64,000 nt of DNA from an uncultured Corynebacterium sp. (GTDB lineage: Bacteria; Actinomycetota; Actinomycetes; Mycobacteriales; Mycobacteriaceae). The translations under genes were made by a program, and so were the position numbers. This document shows, one piece after another, positions 7,715 to 18,861 of the stretch; positions within the stretch are counted from its first letter, which is position 1, and the number at the start of each line of letters is the position of its first letter. The stretch lies in contig CAMIPB010000003.1 of assembly GCA_946223355.1 (NCBI GenBank), positions 1-64,000 on the forward strand. The letters run 5' to 3'. The notes under the pieces were generated by a model that was given only the letters and a program-made list of their open reading frames with translations, searched no databases and was not told the DNA's origin.

Positions 7715-9289
7715 ATGTTTTGTTGTGATTTTGACCCAGCACACCCAGTATCCGAGGTAGCGTCTGAATTAGTCCAATTCCTTTCACAAGAGGGACTCGA
7801 CGCTAGCGGTCTTTTAGGTCTTCTTGGGCCGACCTCACTTGAGGCCCTGTACCGAGGTGAGCCTGGAGCAGTCGAACTCGTAACTTCAGGTTCTGCCCAT
7901 CGGTCACATCAATTGATAAACGCCTTTTATCTCCATCATCATTTCGCGCCATCTGATTTCTTCGCTCTGTTTGAAGGCGCACAACATCCTCACTTGGCGA
8001 GCAAGCTTCTTGAATGTCGGGTGGCGATAGAAGAAGATGAGGGAATTCGAGTTGTTCTCGACATACGGCCACACATCATTGGTGCTCAAGAAATGTGGGT
8101 CTTTTCAGATGTCGATGCGTCATTGGTTGACCACATCCCAAACTCGGATCATGTTTTAGGTGTTGGTTCAGCAAGTTTGTCTCTGTTGCGTTCCACCCCT
8201 ACCTCGGAGGTAGGCAGCGTGCTCGACCTTGGAACCGGTTCGGGTGTACAACTATTAGGACAAAGCAGCAGCGCTTCAGTTTTGGTGGGCACTGATATTC
8301 ATCAACGTGCTTTGGATCTGTGTCAGGCAACGTTATCTGCAAATAAGGTGCAAGCCGAGCTAATCAACGGGTCATGGTTCGAGCCAGTAAAGGGCCATAA
8401 ATTCGATCGAATTGTGGCCAATCCCCCATTTGTCGTCGGCCTTCCTGAAGTAGGACTTGTATACCGAGACTCTGGTCTCAATTTGGACGAAGCCAGCCGG
8501 CTCGTAGTATCCCAAGCATCCGACTATCTGAATGTTGACGGAACTGCGCACCTTTTAGCAGCCTGGATCCACAAGGCAGATGAGCCCTGGCAACAACGAG
8601 TTGCTTCATGGATACCATCTGATGGGGTCAGTGCCTGGTTTATGCAGCGAGACGTTGTGGATCCTGCGACCTATGTGTCTACCTGGCTCAAGGACGAGTC
8701 GATCGATCCCCGGTCTCCTGAAGGACGCGAACGAACTCAATTATGGCTGAAGCATTTCGCAGATAATGATGTTGTTGGCATTGGATTTGGCTTTGTTGCT
8801 CTTCAACACATTGGCGAAAACCCAAGCGAGGTCGTAGCTGAAGATATGTCTCAGCCTTTCGATGATCCACTAGGACCGGAAGTAGAAGAATATTTTTCTC
8901 GTACCAGATGGCTGCGCGATAGCGACGAGGAAACAATCGGTAATTCACGGTACGGCCTCCGCCCCGGAATTGCGCACGAAGTTATTTCACTATCTGGCGA
9001 CAGTACAGACACGGCGCCAGAACACATGGGCTTTACAAAAGAAGTCATTCGGCTGACACGGACTGACGGCCCTCGTTTCAGTCACGAAATAGATGAAACA
9101 GTGACTGCCATTTTATCCGGGCTAAATCCAAATGGCTTAACACTTACAGAGATCTGCTCTTTATATGCATACGCCCAGGACCTAGACGAAGAAGCTTTGT
9201 TATCTGAAGTTACCCCACTCATCGTCGATTTAGTCCGCCACGGTTTTGTTATTCCAGCGCAACTTTTAGGAAGGGAAGTTAAAGGATGA
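7715..9289 (+). CDS. SAM-dependent methyltransferase (PrmC/HemK-like, NPPF motif)
   Basis: A 524-residue protein. The central Rossmann-type domain shows SAM motif I ([14 protein letters not shown]), the acidic end of strand 2 ([13 protein letters not shown]) and motif [13 protein letters not shown]. The N-P-P-F signature belongs to enzymes that methylate amide or exocyclic amino nitrogens, such as glutamine of release factors or adenine/guanine in RNA. About 170 N-terminal residues ([18 protein letters not shown]) and 200 C-terminal residues are specific to the actinobacterial family. The substrate is unknown. The stop overlaps the dtd start (ATGA), indicating coupling with a tRNA-quality-control gene. 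Confidence 0.75.
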   Translation: MFCCDFDPAHPVSEVASELVQFLSQEGLDASGLLGLLGPTSLEALYRGEPGAVELVTSGSAHRSHQLINAFYLHHHFAPSDFFALFEGAQHPHLASKLLECRVAIEEDEGIRVVLDIRPHIIGAQEMWVFSDVDASLVDHIPNSDHVLGVGSASLSLLRSTPTSEVGSVLDLGTGSGVQLLGQSSSASVLVGTDIHQRALDLCQATLSANKVQAELINGSWFEPVKGHKFDRIVANPPFVVGLPEVGLVYRDSGLNLDEASRLVVSQASDYLNVDGTAHLLAAWIHKADEPWQQRVASWIPSDGVSAWFMQRDVVDPATYVSTWLKDESIDPRSPEGRERTQLWLKHFADNDVVGIGFGFVALQHIGENPSEVVAEDMSQPFDDPLGPEVEEYFSRTRWLRDSDEETIGNSRYGLRPGIAHEVISLSGDSTDTAPEHMGFTKEVIRLTRTDGPRFSHEIDETVTAILSGLNPNGLTLTEICSLYAYAQDLDEEALLSEVTPLIVDLVRHGFVIPAQLLGREVKG

Positions 9290-9726
9290 AGGCAGTTTTA
9301 ACTCGCGTAACGCAAGCATCTGTCACAGTTGAAGGAAAAGTTGTAGGCGAAATCAATTGTGAAGAAACCGGTGGGATTCTCGCTCTCGTAGGCGTTGCCG
9401 TGGAAGACTCCAACAACCCCGAGGCTGTGGAAAAAATGGCACGGAAGATAGCGGAACTACGCATACTTGAAGGTGAACTTTCGGCGAAGGACGCTGGTGC
9501 CCCCATCTTGTTGGTGAGCCAATTTACGCTACTTGGTCGCACTGCAAAGGGCCGCAGGCCATCTTGGTCGGACGCAGCCTCCAGCACTATCGCTGAACCA
9601 ATCATTTCTCGGATTGCAGAATTACTTACCAGCTACGGCCTCCCTGTCGAGCATGGCAAGTTTGGAGCACATATGAAGGTCTCGTCCATAAATGACGGCC
9701 CCTTTACTGTACTCGTGGAAACGTAG
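9286..9726 (+). CDS. dtd: D-aminoacyl-tRNA deacylase
   Basis: A 146-residue DTD protein, full length for the family. It hydrolyses D-aminoacyl-tRNA (and Gly-tRNA-Ala), keeping D-amino acids out of translation. Seen: N-terminal [20 protein letters not shown], the active-site motif [17 protein letters not shown] and the C-terminal [11 protein letters not shown]. The family's second signature is usually N-x-G-P-V-T, here with Phe for Val. AAAGG precedes the ATG closely and the start overlaps the methyltransferase stop. Confidence 0.92.
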   Translation: MKAVLTRVTQASVTVEGKVVGEINCEETGGILALVGVAVEDSNNPEAVEKMARKIAELRILEGELSAKDAGAPILLVSQFTLLGRTAKGRRPSWSDAASSTIAEPIISRIAELLTSYGLPVEHGKFGAHMKVSSINDGPFTVLVET

Positions 9727-9780
9727 CAGATTTCTCACCCCCCTGCGTGAAGTCGAAAAAGTAGCTGTTTTTACCCCCAC

Positions 9781-9825
9781 GGAGTCTCAAAAACTCCTAA
9801 GCCCAAATATTTTTGCGCCCTTAGG
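9781..9825. other. Two short inverted repeats between dtd and sigB
   Basis: GGAGT-N7-ACTCC (9781-9797) is followed at once by CCTAAG...CTTAGG (9796-9825). Either may form a small hairpin after dtd. Neither has a clear T-run, so a terminator role is uncertain. Confidence 0.35.
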
Positions 9826-9852
9826 AACTTTTTCCTCTTTGCGGCCGTTGAA
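9824..9852 (+). promoter_or_regulatory. Possible SigH-type promoter of sigB
   Basis: GGAACT at 9824 and GTTGAA at 9847 are spaced about 18 bp. This resembles the SigH consensus of corynebacteria (GGAA...GTT). It lies 40-68 bp before the sigB ATG. Control of sigB by an ECF sigma factor is plausible from family knowledge; here it is inferred from the motif alone. Confidence 0.45.
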
Positions 9853-9891
9853 CATATTGAACTAGGCAACAACAAGGAGGCCTGAGAGAAC

Positions 9892-10899
9892 ATGTCCGCA
9901 AGCGCATCTGCTCGAAACGTTTCGTCCCAAGACACAGAATCAGTTGAGGAAGTTGACCGCGGCTCTCGTCGTGGGCATACCAATGACAATCCTTCCGCCG
10001 ACCTGGTTCGTGTTTACCTTAACGGCATTGGCAAGACCGCCCTGCTTTCCGCAGAAGATGAAGTCGAACTAGCCCAAACAATTGAAGTAGGTCTTTACGC
10101 AGAGCACAAGCTCAACAATGCAGAGAAGATTACGCGTGCGGAGAAGCGTGATTTGAAAATTCTTGCCAAAGAGGGCAAGAAAGCGCGCTCTCACCTTCTT
10201 GAGGCAAACCTTCGTCTTGTTGTTTCGCTCGCTAAGCGTTACACCGGTCGCGGCATGCCACTCCTTGACCTTATTCAGGAGGGCAACCTAGGCCTTATTC
10301 GTGCGATGGAGAAGTTTGACTATTCCAAGGGCTTTAAGTTCTCCACTTACGCAACGTGGTGGATTCGCCAGGCCATCACGCGTGGTATGGCTGATCAGTC
10401 TCGCACCATTCGCCTACCAGTTCACTTGGTCGAGCAGGTTAATAAGCTTTCCCGCATCAAACGCGAGATGTACCAGTCACTGGGGCGTGAAGCCACCAAT
10501 GAGGAGCTCGCCGAGGAGTCCGGCATCGATGAGTCCAAAATCGAGATGCTTTTACGCCAGTCCCGCGACCCTGTCTCCCTTGACATGCCAGTCGGCGCTG
10601 ACGAGGAAGCTCCTTTAGGTGACTTCATCGAAGACGCTGAAGCTACGGATGCAGAGACCGCAGTGGTTGCATCTATGCGCCACTACGATATCCAGGATGT
10701 CATTGGTGGCCTTGAGCAGCGTGAACAAGATGTGATTCGTATGCGCTATGGACTCGATGATGGCGTTCCTCGTACTTTGGATCAGATCGGTCGCCGTTTC
10801 GGGCTGTCTCGTGAACGTGTACGCCAGATTGAGCGCGAGGTGATGGCCAAGCTCCGCGAAGGCGAGCGTGCAGATCGACTTCGTGACTACTCTCTGTAG
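9892..10899 (+). CDS. sigB: Primary-like (group 2) RNA polymerase sigma factor SigB
   Basis: A 335-residue sigma-70 family protein. Region 1.2 is [20 protein letters not shown]; region 2 carries [39 protein letters not shown] and [17 protein letters not shown]; region 3 has [16 protein letters not shown]; region 4.2 is the [23 protein letters not shown]. It lacks the long acidic N-terminal region 1.1 of SigA, as expected for SigB, which directs RNA polymerase to general-stress and growth-transition genes in corynebacteria. AAGGAGG lies 12-13 bases before the ATG. The neighbouring dtxR gene and their shared orientation are the conserved order. Confidence 0.95.
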   Translation: MSASASARNVSSQDTESVEEVDRGSRRGHTNDNPSADLVRVYLNGIGKTALLSAEDEVELAQTIEVGLYAEHKLNNAEKITRAEKRDLKILAKEGKKARSHLLEANLRLVVSLAKRYTGRGMPLLDLIQEGNLGLIRAMEKFDYSKGFKFSTYATWWIRQAITRGMADQSRTIRLPVHLVEQVNKLSRIKREMYQSLGREATNEELAEESGIDESKIEMLLRQSRDPVSLDMPVGADEEAPLGDFIEDAEATDAETAVVASMRHYDIQDVIGGLEQREQDVIRMRYGLDDGVPRTLDQIGRRFGLSRERVRQIEREVMAKLREGERADRLRDYSL

Positions 10900-10934
10900 T
10901 TTCAAAGCATTCTTTAAAATCTCAGTGGACAAAG

Positions 10935-10970
10935 AGCGCACCTGCAGGCGTCATACCATGCAGGTGCGCT
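10935..10970 (+). terminator. Hairpin terminator after sigB
   Basis: AGCGCACCTGCA (10935-10946) and its perfect complement TGCAGGTGCGCT (10959-10970) form a 12-bp stem with a 12-nt loop, starting 36 bp after the sigB stop. It is followed by ATTGTATG, so the U-run is poor. It should still separate sigB from dtxR transcription at least in part. Confidence 0.7.
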
Positions 10971-11023
10971 ATTGTATGAGGTACTAGTTGCGCGGTTGTG
11001 GGACGAGAAAGGTACATGAAGCG

Positions 11024-11707
11024 TTGAGGGATTTGGTTGATACCACCGAAATGTATCTTCGAACTATTTATGAGCTCGAAGAGGAAGGAATCGTGCCTCT
11101 CCGGGCACGAATTGCTGAGCGCCTTGAACAGTCTGGACCCACCGTTTCTCAAACCGTAGCCCGCATGGAGCGGGATGGCTTGTTGCATGTTCGTACTGAC
11201 CGCAGCCTTGAGCTGACTGAAGCGGGCAGGAAGCACGCTACAGCTGTGATGCGCAAGCACCGTCTCGCGGAACGTCTGCTAGTCGACATTTTAGGCCTCG
11301 ATATTCATCAGGTCCACGACGAGGCATGTCGCTGGGAGCACGTGATGAGCGTAGACGTGGAGAAGCGGATGGTCCAGGTTTTGCAGGATCCAACGGTCTC
11401 TCCGTTTGGAAACCCGATTCCAGCACTTGATGAACTCGGGGTGAATTTGGAGTCTCCTTCCGTTGGAACGCGCTTAGTTGATATTCCACGAGATAAGAAA
11501 GTGACTGCAAAGGTTGTTCAGGTCAATGAGATCCTGCAGGTTGACCTAGAAACGTTCCGAGAGTTGCACGCCGCTGGAGTGCGTATCGGCACCACTATTC
11601 GAGCCCTCAATAGTGGAACGCATGTGACTTTAACGACTGAGGATGCGAAAACCGTCGAGCTTGGTGATGATTTAGCACACGCCGTACGCATCGAGCCTAT
11701 TTCATAG
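11024..11707 (+). CDS. dtxR: Iron-dependent repressor DtxR
   Basis: A 227-residue orthologue of diphtheria toxin repressor. With Fe2+ it dimerises and represses iron-uptake and related genes. Seen: HTH region TPLRARI-like [20 protein letters not shown], metal ligands Met10 (DLVDTTEM), the His79-type [12 protein letters not shown], and [11 protein letters not shown], which holds the His98, Cys102, Glu105 and His106 equivalents. A C-terminal SH3-like domain follows a proline-rich link. The start is set at the TTG at 11024 ([12 protein letters not shown]), which gives exactly the known numbering. The frame is open further upstream to 10988 but that part does not match the family. AGAAAGG lies about 11 bases before the TTG. 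Use of TTG may keep synthesis low. Confidence 0.95.
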   Translation: MRDLVDTTEMYLRTIYELEEEGIVPLRARIAERLEQSGPTVSQTVARMERDGLLHVRTDRSLELTEAGRKHATAVMRKHRLAERLLVDILGLDIHQVHDEACRWEHVMSVDVEKRMVQVLQDPTVSPFGNPIPALDELGVNLESPSVGTRLVDIPRDKKVTAKVVQVNEILQVDLETFRELHAAGVRIGTTIRALNSGTHVTLTTEDAKTVELGDDLAHAVRIEPIS

Positions 11708-11735
11708 ACAAAACAACTCATTGAGGAAAGAGCCC

Positions 11736-12719
11736 ATGAAACTTCTCGTTACTGGTGGTGCCGGATATGTTGGAAGCGTTTGCTCCACAGTTCTAGTGGA
11801 AAAGGGTCATGATGTTACCATCATCGATAATTTTTCCACGGGAAACCGCGACGCTGTGCCGGAAAAAGCAACCTTAGTCGAGGGTGATGTTTTTGATGTT
11901 ATCGATGACGTCCTAGATAAAGGTGGATTCGACGGAGTCGTGCACTTTGCTGCGCGCTCCTTAGTTGGTGAATCTGTAGAAAAGCCAAATGAGTACTGGC
12001 AGGCCAATGTGGTCACCACGTTGAAGCTATTAGACGCTATGCGCGCTCATGACGTAAACAATCTAGTATTCTCTTCCACTGCGGCTACCTATGGTGAGCC
12101 GACGACTATCCCAATTACAGAGGATGTCGAGCCAAGCCCTACCAACCCGTACGGTGCGACCAAGCTAGCAATTGATCACGCTATTACCTCGTACGCAAAG
12201 GCCTTTGGTTTAGCAGCCACGTCTTTGCGCTATTTCAATGTGGCAGGTGCTTACGGCATGGTCGGTGAGAACCGCGAAGTGGAAACCCACTTAATTCCGA
12301 TTGTGTTGCAGGTAGCCATGGGACACCGGGATAAGATCTTCATGTTTGGTGATGATTGGGACACTCCAGACGGAACTCCGGTGCGCGACTACATTCACGT
12401 TCGTGACCTCGCGGAAGCGCACGTCCTTGCTTTGGAGACCAACCAGCCGGGTAGCCACCGCATTTACAATCTTGGTTCTGGTGACGGCTACTCGGTCAAG
12501 GAAGTCATCGAGATGTGCCGTAAGGTAACTGGACACCCAATCCCTGCCGAGGTTGCCCCACGCAGGGCGGGCGATCCACCGACGTTGATTGCTTCATCAG
12601 CCAAGATCCAGTCAGAGCTCGGTTGGGATCCCCAGAACACGGATTTAGAGACTATCGTGACTGACGCGTGGAATTTCACGCGCCAGCTGGGCGACAAAGC
12701 TCACTCCGCGTCACGTTAA
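11736..12719 (+). CDS. galE: UDP-glucose 4-epimerase
   Basis: A 327-residue short-chain dehydrogenase/epimerase that interconverts UDP-glucose and UDP-galactose, supplying galactose for the arabinogalactan cell wall of this group. Seen: NAD-binding TGGAGYVGS at the N-terminus, DNFSTGNRD, the catalytic Ser region [11 protein letters not shown], and the YxxxK pair in [12 protein letters not shown]. The ATG at 11736 follows GAGGAAAGAGCCC, a good ribosome-binding site. It starts 28 bp after dtxR, the same order as in other corynebacteria, and its end overlaps the converging DUF4192 gene by 4 bp. Confidence 0.93.
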   Translation: MKLLVTGGAGYVGSVCSTVLVEKGHDVTIIDNFSTGNRDAVPEKATLVEGDVFDVIDDVLDKGGFDGVVHFAARSLVGESVEKPNEYWQANVVTTLKLLDAMRAHDVNNLVFSSTAATYGEPTTIPITEDVEPSPTNPYGATKLAIDHAITSYAKAFGLAATSLRYFNVAGAYGMVGENREVETHLIPIVLQVAMGHRDKIFMFGDDWDTPDGTPVRDYIHVRDLAEAHVLALETNQPGSHRIYNLGSGDGYSVKEVIEMCRKVTGHPIPAEVAPRRAGDPPTLIASSAKIQSELGWDPQNTDLETIVTDAWNFTRQLGDKAHSASR

Positions 12720-13846
12720 AGATGTGCTCGGACAGCGGCTTCGCTTCCGTCCCGCAGAATCTGCGGTATGCGCTCAAAGCCGTTGTATTCGTAGTATTCC
12801 GAAATCCAAAAGGATAGTCGGTGGCCACTGAACTCTTCTCGAACGCATGCCATAGCAGAATTAAACGCGATGCTGTTTCCAGTCATCTTGCAGCAAATGG
12901 CATACAATGTCAGGGCATTGGCGCGAATTTCTCCGTCGAAAGTTTCAAAAACTACACGTAAAACGGAGGCGGCCTCTTCGGGATAATCTGCAAAAACCGC
13001 GCAGACAATATCTCGAACGTGTACATTACTGAGCCAGATAGCTGCTTCTAACAAGAAGGCTTCATTCGTGGCCAAAACTTGTGCATCTTTTTTCGAGCCT
13101 ATCTCTGCGCATACTTCGGTAGCGTCGGCGCGCACTTGCGCCAGGGTGTACTGATAGCCCTCATCACCCAACTCTATTTGTTTCACATCCGCTAGTTCAT
13201 CCGAAAGTTTCTGACCTAAAGCTGTAATTTCTGCGATAGTTGCCGCATCGAGTTGAGGGTTTTTCTTGGAGTATTTTTCTACGTACTCTTTCCTGTTCAA
13301 CGCAGGTAGTTCTCCTGTATTCATGAGGCTTTCAAAACTAGGTGACGTTGTTGGTGATGGCAGTGTTCCCCCGCCGTTCGCTGTTGAGTACAGCCCTGTG
13401 CCAAACCATTGTTCGTAGCTTTCGCCTACTGTGATTTCTGGCAAATACCAGCAAGCGTTGATGTCGATTCCGCCAGAGTCTGCCAAGGTATAGAGCAGGT
13501 CAGCAAAATCATGAACTTTTTCTGATTTTTCGGAAGCCACAAGTACTGCGAAGACTACCCTGCAGTTCGTATTCTCAAGTACTGAAGCGGCTTCGCCTAG
13601 TGCACGCGCATCCCCAATATCTAACCGGGCCACAGGCCCTAGCTCGAACTGGTTGGAATTCGTAGTCGAGGCCGTGTCGATTTCCTTGAGGCCTAGGAGT
13701 ACAAGCGAGTCATGGGGGTAGAACCCAAGGATTCCTGGGATACAAGCTATGAACTCACCTGGGGATTTCACCACAGGAGGGTTGTGTGTTCGTACAGCGG
13801 ATTGAGTGGATGGACTGGAGGTTAATGGAATGTCTGGAAAGTTCAT
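12716..13846 (-). CDS. DUF4192 domain protein
   Basis: A protein of about 376 residues with the DUF4192 hallmark near the start: [20 protein letters not shown] followed by LVLLGL. Further on are [19 protein letters not shown] and a helical C-terminal half ([20 protein letters not shown]). The family is restricted to actinobacteria and has no known activity. The start is uncertain: the ATG at 13846 ([11 protein letters not shown]) is chosen, but a GTG at 13936 is in frame and neither has a clear ribosome-binding site. Confidence 0.75.
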   Translation of the reverse strand: MNFPDIPLTSSPSTQSAVRTHNPPVVKSPGEFIACIPGILGFYPHDSLVLLGLKEIDTASTTNSNQFELGPVARLDIGDARALGEAASVLENTNCRVVFAVLVASEKSEKVHDFADLLYTLADSGGIDINACWYLPEITVGESYEQWFGTGLYSTANGGGTLPSPTTSPSFESLMNTGELPALNRKEYVEKYSKKNPQLDAATIAEITALGQKLSDELADVKQIELGDEGYQYTLAQVRADATEVCAEIGSKKDAQVLATNEAFLLEAAIWLSNVHVRDIVCAVFADYPEEAASVLRVVFETFDGEIRANALTLYAICCKMTGNSIAFNSAMACVREEFSGHRLSFWISEYYEYNGFERIPQILRDGSEAAVRAHL

Positions 13847-14093
13847 AGGGCCATTTTTGAATCTGACGGCGACTTTGAAAAGACAATCTTTCGCGCCTTG
13901 TGAACGGTTTGAGCCACAAGCGTCCTTTTTATCCACAAGTGAGTGAGCATTGCCCCCTAAGGAACCGACACGCCTTTCACTTCGTCTAATGCGTGCACCT
14001 AAACATTCAAGTGCGCTAGACTAGCAACTTTAATAGCGGAATAAACCTGGTCTATTGTGGGTTGTGTAAGGGTGAAGCAAGGAGGTACAAACG

Positions 14094-15068
14094 ATGAATG
14101 ATGCACAGCGTCGCATGTATGAATTGGAGTACCCGTCACCCGAGGTACGGGACGGAAACTCGAATGACAATGACACCACACTGGTGATTGCGCTAAAGGG
14201 ATATGCAGATGCAGGAATGGCTGTGGAAGCAAGCTATGACCATCTGCTGGCTGCGCTGGATAACCGTACACTGGCATCGTTTAATAACGACGAGCTCATT
14301 GACTACCGTTCACGCCGCCCTGCAGTGACGCTAGATTCGCAGACACCGATTGATATTGAGGAAATGGATCTGACAATCAAGGTTGTCCGCGATACCAACG
14401 GCAAATCTTTCCTCCTCCTTTCGGGACCTGAACCGGACTTGCGTTGGGAATCTTTCACCCATGCCGTGGCGGATCTCGTGGAGCAATTCGATATTGACAA
14501 CACAATTTGTTTGTACGGTGCGCCAATGCCGGTGCCGCATACACGGCCGCTCATCGTTACAGCGCACGGAAATTCCGCTGAGCTCGTATCACGCATGGTA
14601 AGAATGGACGCGAAAATGATCGTGCCTGGCTCAGCCTCGTTGTACATCGAGCGCGAGCTCAACAAACGTGGTCGCAACGTCGCCGGTTACACAGCGCACG
14701 TACCTCATTACTTGGCAGCCTCCCCTTACCCCCATGCGACCTATCACCTGCTGACTGCGGTAGCGGAATCGGCGGACCTCGAGCTGCCGCTGCGCACCTT
14801 GGAACATGACATCGCGAACGTCGAAAAGCAGTTGGCCGAGCAGGTCACTGATTCCGACGAGGTCGCGGCGGTAGTTTCTGGATTGGAACGCCAATACGAT
14901 GACGCATTGGAGCGCTACCGGAAGGAAAACCCGCAGGCCATCCTCCCAGGTGAAGAGCACATGCCCACAGGTGAAGAGATAAGCGCAGAATTTGAGGAAT
15001 TCCTTGCTTCCTTAGACGAACGCTCGGGTGGTACACCAGATAGCGGAATAGAAGGAAACGGCGCCTAA
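14094..15068 (+). CDS. PAC2 family protein
   Basis: A 324-residue member of the PAC2 family (related to proteasome assembly chaperone 2), common in actinobacteria near helicase genes. Seen: LVIALKGYADAGMAVEASYD, VVRDTNGKSFLLLSGPEPD, LYGAPMPVPHTRPL and TAHVPHYLAASPYPHATYHL. The last 90 residues are charged and helical. Its role in bacteria is unknown; a link to proteasome or Pup function is only a family-based guess. AAGGAGG stands 8 bases before the ATG. The HelY-like gene starts 31 bp later on the same strand. Confidence 0.85.
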   Translation: MNDAQRRMYELEYPSPEVRDGNSNDNDTTLVIALKGYADAGMAVEASYDHLLAALDNRTLASFNNDELIDYRSRRPAVTLDSQTPIDIEEMDLTIKVVRDTNGKSFLLLSGPEPDLRWESFTHAVADLVEQFDIDNTICLYGAPMPVPHTRPLIVTAHGNSAELVSRMVRMDAKMIVPGSASLYIERELNKRGRNVAGYTAHVPHYLAASPYPHATYHLLTAVAESADLELPLRTLEHDIANVEKQLAEQVTDSDEVAAVVSGLERQYDDALERYRKENPQAILPGEEHMPTGEEISAEFEEFLASLDERSGGTPDSGIEGNGA

Positions 15069-15099
15069 CTAGGCGTGTAAATCGCCTAAGCTGTAAAGG

Positions 15100-17643
15100 G
15101 TGAATCTCTCAACACTGCTACCTGATTTGTCCGAAGTCCCAGACTCCATCATTGACGAGGCGATCTGGGACTCTTTTACTTCGTGGACCACGAACCGCGG
15201 CATCAATTTATATCCGGCTCAAGAGGAAGCTTCCTTGGGCATTTTGGCAGGTGACAACGTCATCTTGGCCACCCCAACGGGTTCCGGTAAATCTATGGTG
15301 GCAAACGCGGCACACTTCATTGCTCTAGCTAAAGGCCAGCGCAGTTTTTATACCGCGCCGATCAAGGCGCTGGTATCAGAAAAATTCTTCGCTTTATGCG
15401 AGATTTTTGGACCAGAAAACGTAGGAATGATGACAGGTGATGCCACTGTCAACGGCAACGCACCAATTATTGCTGCTACTGCTGAGATTGTGGCAAACAT
15501 CGCCCTACGTGACGGAGCGGATGCAGCGATTGACCAGGTAGTCATGGACGAGTTCCACTACTACTCCGAGCCGGACCGCGGCTGGGCATGGCAAGTTCCT
15601 CTGCTAGAGTTGCCCAAAACGCAATTTCTATTGATGTCTGCGACACTGGGCGATACGCAATGGTTGGAAGACGACCTTACCCGGCGCACGGGACGGGACA
15701 CCACGCTAGTTACGGGTACTACCCGTCCAGTACCGCTCGATTTTCACTATGTTTTTACTCCCGTACACGAAACAATCGAGGAGCTGCTCGAATCGAAGAA
15801 GGCGCCTATTTATGTGGTGCACTTTTCTCAGCGCGAAGCTACGGAGCGTGCACAGGCTCTTACTTCCATTTCCATGATTAGCAAGGAAGAAAAGGAACGA
15901 ATCGCTGCAGAAATTGGCAGTTTTCGTTTCACCACCACTTTCGGCAAGGTATTGTCCAAGCTATTGCGACAAGGCATCGGCGTGCACCACGCAGGACTGT
16001 TGCCTAAATACCGCCGCTTGGTAGAAAAGCTCTCTCAGACCGGCCTGTTGAAAGTTATTTGTGGCACCGACACTTTGGGAGTGGGTATCAACGTACCTAT
16101 CCGCACAGTGTTAATGACCGGCTTGGCCAAATTCGATGGCACCAAACAACGCATCGTTAAATCGCGTGAATTCCACCAGATTGCCGGCCGCGCAGGTCGC
16201 GCCGGATACGATACCGAAGGCACTGTGGTTGTCCAGGCTCCGGAGCACGAAATTGAAAACGTAAAATTGCGCCGGAAGGCAGGTGATGACCCGAAGAAGC
16301 TGAAGAAGATTCGTAAGAAGGCACCACGCGATGGGCAAGTCTCATGGTCAGAAAACACGTTCCTCCGTCTCACTGAAGCAGAGCCGGAGCAGCTAAGTAG
16401 CCAGTTCCGCGTATCCAATTCCATGCTCATTAATGTTTTGTCGCGTCACGGTGACACTTACCAGCACATGAAGCATTTATTGCGTTCTAATCATGACACT
16501 CGTGCGCAGCAGAATCAGCATATTTTGACCGCTCTTGATTTGTTTCGTGGCTTGGTCAACGCTGGCATTGTGCAGCGCTCGACGAAGGGGCTCGACATCT
16601 ATGGGCGCCCGTACCACCTTGTGCGCGAACTGCAACGTGACTTTGCTTTGAATCAGCCGCTGGCACCTTTTGCTTTGGCCTGCTTAGAGTTGCTGGACAA
16701 AGAATCAGATTCTTATCACCTCGACGTGATCAGCGTGTTTGAGGCTATTTTGGACGATCCCCGCCAAGTGCTGGTTGCGCAGCAGAAGGCGGCTCGTGGT
16801 GAAGAAATCGCTGCGCTTAAGGCTGAGGGCGTGGATTATACCGAGAGAATGAACCTCGTTGAAGATGTTACATGGCCTAAGCCACTCGAGGACCTGCTCG
16901 AAAACGCCTATGAAACATTCGCCCAAGGTAGCCCGTGGGTGAAAGAATTCGATATTTCCCCAAAGTCCGTCGTGCGCGAAATGATTGAAAAGGCCATGAC
17001 GTTTAGTGATCTCATCGCTACCTACGGCCTGGCACGTTCTGAGGGCGTCGTCCTGCGCTACCTTACCGATGCGTGGCGTACCTTGGCGCATTCGGTCCCC
17101 ACAGAACACATGTCTGAGGAGCTTTCCGACGTCGTGGTTTGGCTCGGGGAGATCGTGCGACAGGTTGACTCGTCGTTGGTAGACGAATGGGCGCAAATGG
17201 CAGGTGAGGACTCCCCTATTTCTGAGGATGTGGTCCAAAGAGAATTGGCATTTGGCGTGGAAGACCCTACTGCGCTTACTGCAAATCGCCGCGCGTTTAC
17301 CATCATGGTCCGCAACTTGTTCTTCCGGATCGCAGAGCTTTTCGCCTTCGAACAAGAAGAGCGGCTTGAGCAGATGTTTGACTACCTTGAACAGCAGCCG
17401 GACTGGTCTTCGGCGCTGGATGACTACTTTGACGAATACGATGACATTGACTCAGGTCCCGCTGCGCGCGGCCCCGAATTCTTCCGGCTCGGGGATACAA
17501 CGTCGCGAAAGTGGGAAGTACGTCAGATCATCAAAGACCCAGAAGGAGATAACTCCTTCCAGGTCTTTGGTGTGGTGGATCTGGATGACTCTGATGAGGC
17601 CGGCGAGGTTCGCCTGTCTCATCTAGAGATTCAACAATCTTAG
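15100..17643 (+). CDS. helY: HelY-like DEAD/DEAH RNA helicase (Ski2-like, DUF3516)
   Basis: An 847-residue superfamily-2 helicase. Motifs: [66 protein letters not shown], and [12 protein letters not shown]. The C-terminal ~400 residues belong to the actinobacterial HelY/DUF3516 type. It probably remodels or unwinds RNA; the substrate is unproven. The GTG at 15100 has no spaced ribosome-binding site (AAAGG touches the codon), while TAAGCT lies about 8-13 bases upstream. The message may therefore be leaderless, which is common in this phylum. It ends 4 bp into the converging ahpD gene. Confidence 0.85.
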   Translation: MNLSTLLPDLSEVPDSIIDEAIWDSFTSWTTNRGINLYPAQEEASLGILAGDNVILATPTGSGKSMVANAAHFIALAKGQRSFYTAPIKALVSEKFFALCEIFGPENVGMMTGDATVNGNAPIIAATAEIVANIALRDGADAAIDQVVMDEFHYYSEPDRGWAWQVPLLELPKTQFLLMSATLGDTQWLEDDLTRRTGRDTTLVTGTTRPVPLDFHYVFTPVHETIEELLESKKAPIYVVHFSQREATERAQALTSISMISKEEKERIAAEIGSFRFTTTFGKVLSKLLRQGIGVHHAGLLPKYRRLVEKLSQTGLLKVICGTDTLGVGINVPIRTVLMTGLAKFDGTKQRIVKSREFHQIAGRAGRAGYDTEGTVVVQAPEHEIENVKLRRKAGDDPKKLKKIRKKAPRDGQVSWSENTFLRLTEAEPEQLSSQFRVSNSMLINVLSRHGDTYQHMKHLLRSNHDTRAQQNQHILTALDLFRGLVNAGIVQRSTKGLDIYGRPYHLVRELQRDFALNQPLAPFALACLELLDKESDSYHLDVISVFEAILDDPRQVLVAQQKAARGEEIAALKAEGVDYTERMNLVEDVTWPKPLEDLLENAYETFAQGSPWVKEFDISPKSVVREMIEKAMTFSDLIATYGLARSEGVVLRYLTDAWRTLAHSVPTEHMSEELSDVVVWLGEIVRQVDSSLVDEWAQMAGEDSPISEDVVQRELAFGVEDPTALTANRRAFTIMVRNLFFRIAELFAFEQEERLEQMFDYLEQQPDWSSALDDYFDEYDDIDSGPAARGPEFFRLGDTTSRKWEVRQIIKDPEGDNSFQVFGVVDLDDSDEAGEVRLSHLEIQQS

Positions 17644-18164
17644 CGTGCAGCCTCGATCTGAATAGCCTGTGCAACTGCCTGGATCACTCCGGCAACCTTG
17701 ACGGCTTCCCAAATCTGTTCCTTAGTGAGGCCTTCTTCCTTGATGGTGTTCGCGTGAGCGACCAGGCAGTGCTCGCAACCGTTAATCGCGGATACTGCGG
17801 TGGACCACAGTTCGAAGTTTGCCTTTTCAACGCCAGGCTTGGAAATGATGTTCATGCGCAGACCGAATTTAACCTGCGCGAAATCATCGCCCAACCAACT
17901 CTTTGCACGGTATGCGACGTTGTTCATTGCCATAACAGTCGCAGCGCCGTAAGCAGCTTCTACAGCTTCAGCGGAAAGGTGTTCTTTAGCCTCTTCTGCG
18001 ATTTCAGACAGAACGGTGTCGTTGCGGGTAGCTGCCGCGGAGGCAAGCATCGTGCCCCAGAGCTGCTCTTCGTTGAGCTCGGTGGAACGAGTCAAAGTAC
18101 CTAAGTTAAGCTTCTGGTCCTTTGCGTACTCCGGAAGGGAACTCTTCAAGTTTTCAATAGACAT
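17640..18164 (-). CDS. ahpD: Alkyl hydroperoxide reductase AhpD (alkylhydroperoxidase)
   Basis: A 174-residue CMD/AhpD family protein, normal length. It reduces and recycles AhpC, receiving electrons from lipoamide in the mycobacterial system. The active site is visible in [16 protein letters not shown]: the CxxC pair and the His that relays protons. The helical bundle segments [11 protein letters not shown] and [14 protein letters not shown] are typical. GAGGG lies about 10 bases before the ATG. It begins 25 bp after ahpC and is surely in the same operon. Confidence 0.95.
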   Translation of the reverse strand: MSIENLKSSLPEYAKDQKLNLGTLTRSTELNEEQLWGTMLASAAATRNDTVLSEIAEEAKEHLSAEAVEAAYGAATVMAMNNVAYRAKSWLGDDFAQVKFGLRMNIISKPGVEKANFELWSTAVSAINGCEHCLVAHANTIKEEGLTKEQIWEAVKVAGVIQAVAQAIQIEAAR

Positions 18165-18189
18165 AATTTTAACCCTCTACTGACGTGTT

Positions 18190-18786
18190 TTACTTCAGGG
18201 ATTCCTGAACTACGTCCATCTTGTTGATGTTCTTGGTTGGGTCGTTTGCTTCCCAGTTGCAGGCACAAACTTCCTCGGACTGGAGTGCATCCAGAACACG
18301 CAGAACCTCATCAACATTACGGCCAACTGCATCTGGGGTAACGGATACGAACTGAATAACGCCGTCTGGGTCGACGATGAAGGTTGCACGATCAGCAACG
18401 CCATCGGAGTTTTCTACACCCAGCGCACGGATAAGCTCGTGCTTGATGTCTGCGAACATTGGGAAAGGAACTTCCTTCAGTTCTGGGTGGGTTGCGCGCC
18501 AGTTGAAGTGAGCGAACTCGTTATCGGTAGAGCCGCCGAGAATCTGGGTGTCGCGGTCCTGGAATTCCTCATCCAGCTTGCCGAATGCAGCAATCTCGGT
18601 TGGGCAAACGAAGGTGAAGTCCTTTGGATAGAAGAAAACGACCTTCCACTTGCCCTGGTACTTACCAAGGGAAACCTGCTCGAAATAGTCTTCTGGCTGG
18701 TTAGCGTTTACATCGTGGAGGTCGCCACCCTTCAGAGCAGTGAGTTCGAACTCTGGAAACTGTTCACCAACAGTCAAAATAGGCAT
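18190..18786 (-). CDS. ahpC: Peroxiredoxin AhpC
   Basis: A 198-residue 2-Cys peroxiredoxin reducing hydrogen peroxide, alkyl peroxides and possibly peroxynitrite. The peroxidatic Cys61 is in FTFVCPTEIAAF and the resolving Cys pair is in EEVCACNWEAND, as in the mycobacterial/corynebacterial type that works with AhpD instead of AhpF. The ATG at 18786 (MPILTVGE) is chosen over an upstream TTG in frame because GGGGA lies 5 bases before it. It is divergent from oxyR with a shared 171-bp control region containing a palindrome. Confidence 0.95.
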   Translation of the reverse strand: MPILTVGEQFPEFELTALKGGDLHDVNANQPEDYFEQVSLGKYQGKWKVVFFYPKDFTFVCPTEIAAFGKLDEEFQDRDTQILGGSTDNEFAHFNWRATHPELKEVPFPMFADIKHELIRALGVENSDGVADRATFIVDPDGVIQFVSVTPDAVGRNVDEVLRVLDALQSEEVCACNWEANDPTKNINKMDVVQESLK

Positions 18787-18861
18787 GTAATTCCCCAATC
18801 ATGTACGAGTATGGATGAAGATGGCCAGCATCGTGCGAACCTAATACGCTGGATACTGGTA

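Noticed and set aside
10988..11023. Upstream TTG start giving DtxR 12 more residues
   Set aside because: The extra residues do not match known DtxR. Starting at 11024 puts Met10 and the other metal ligands at their known numbers.
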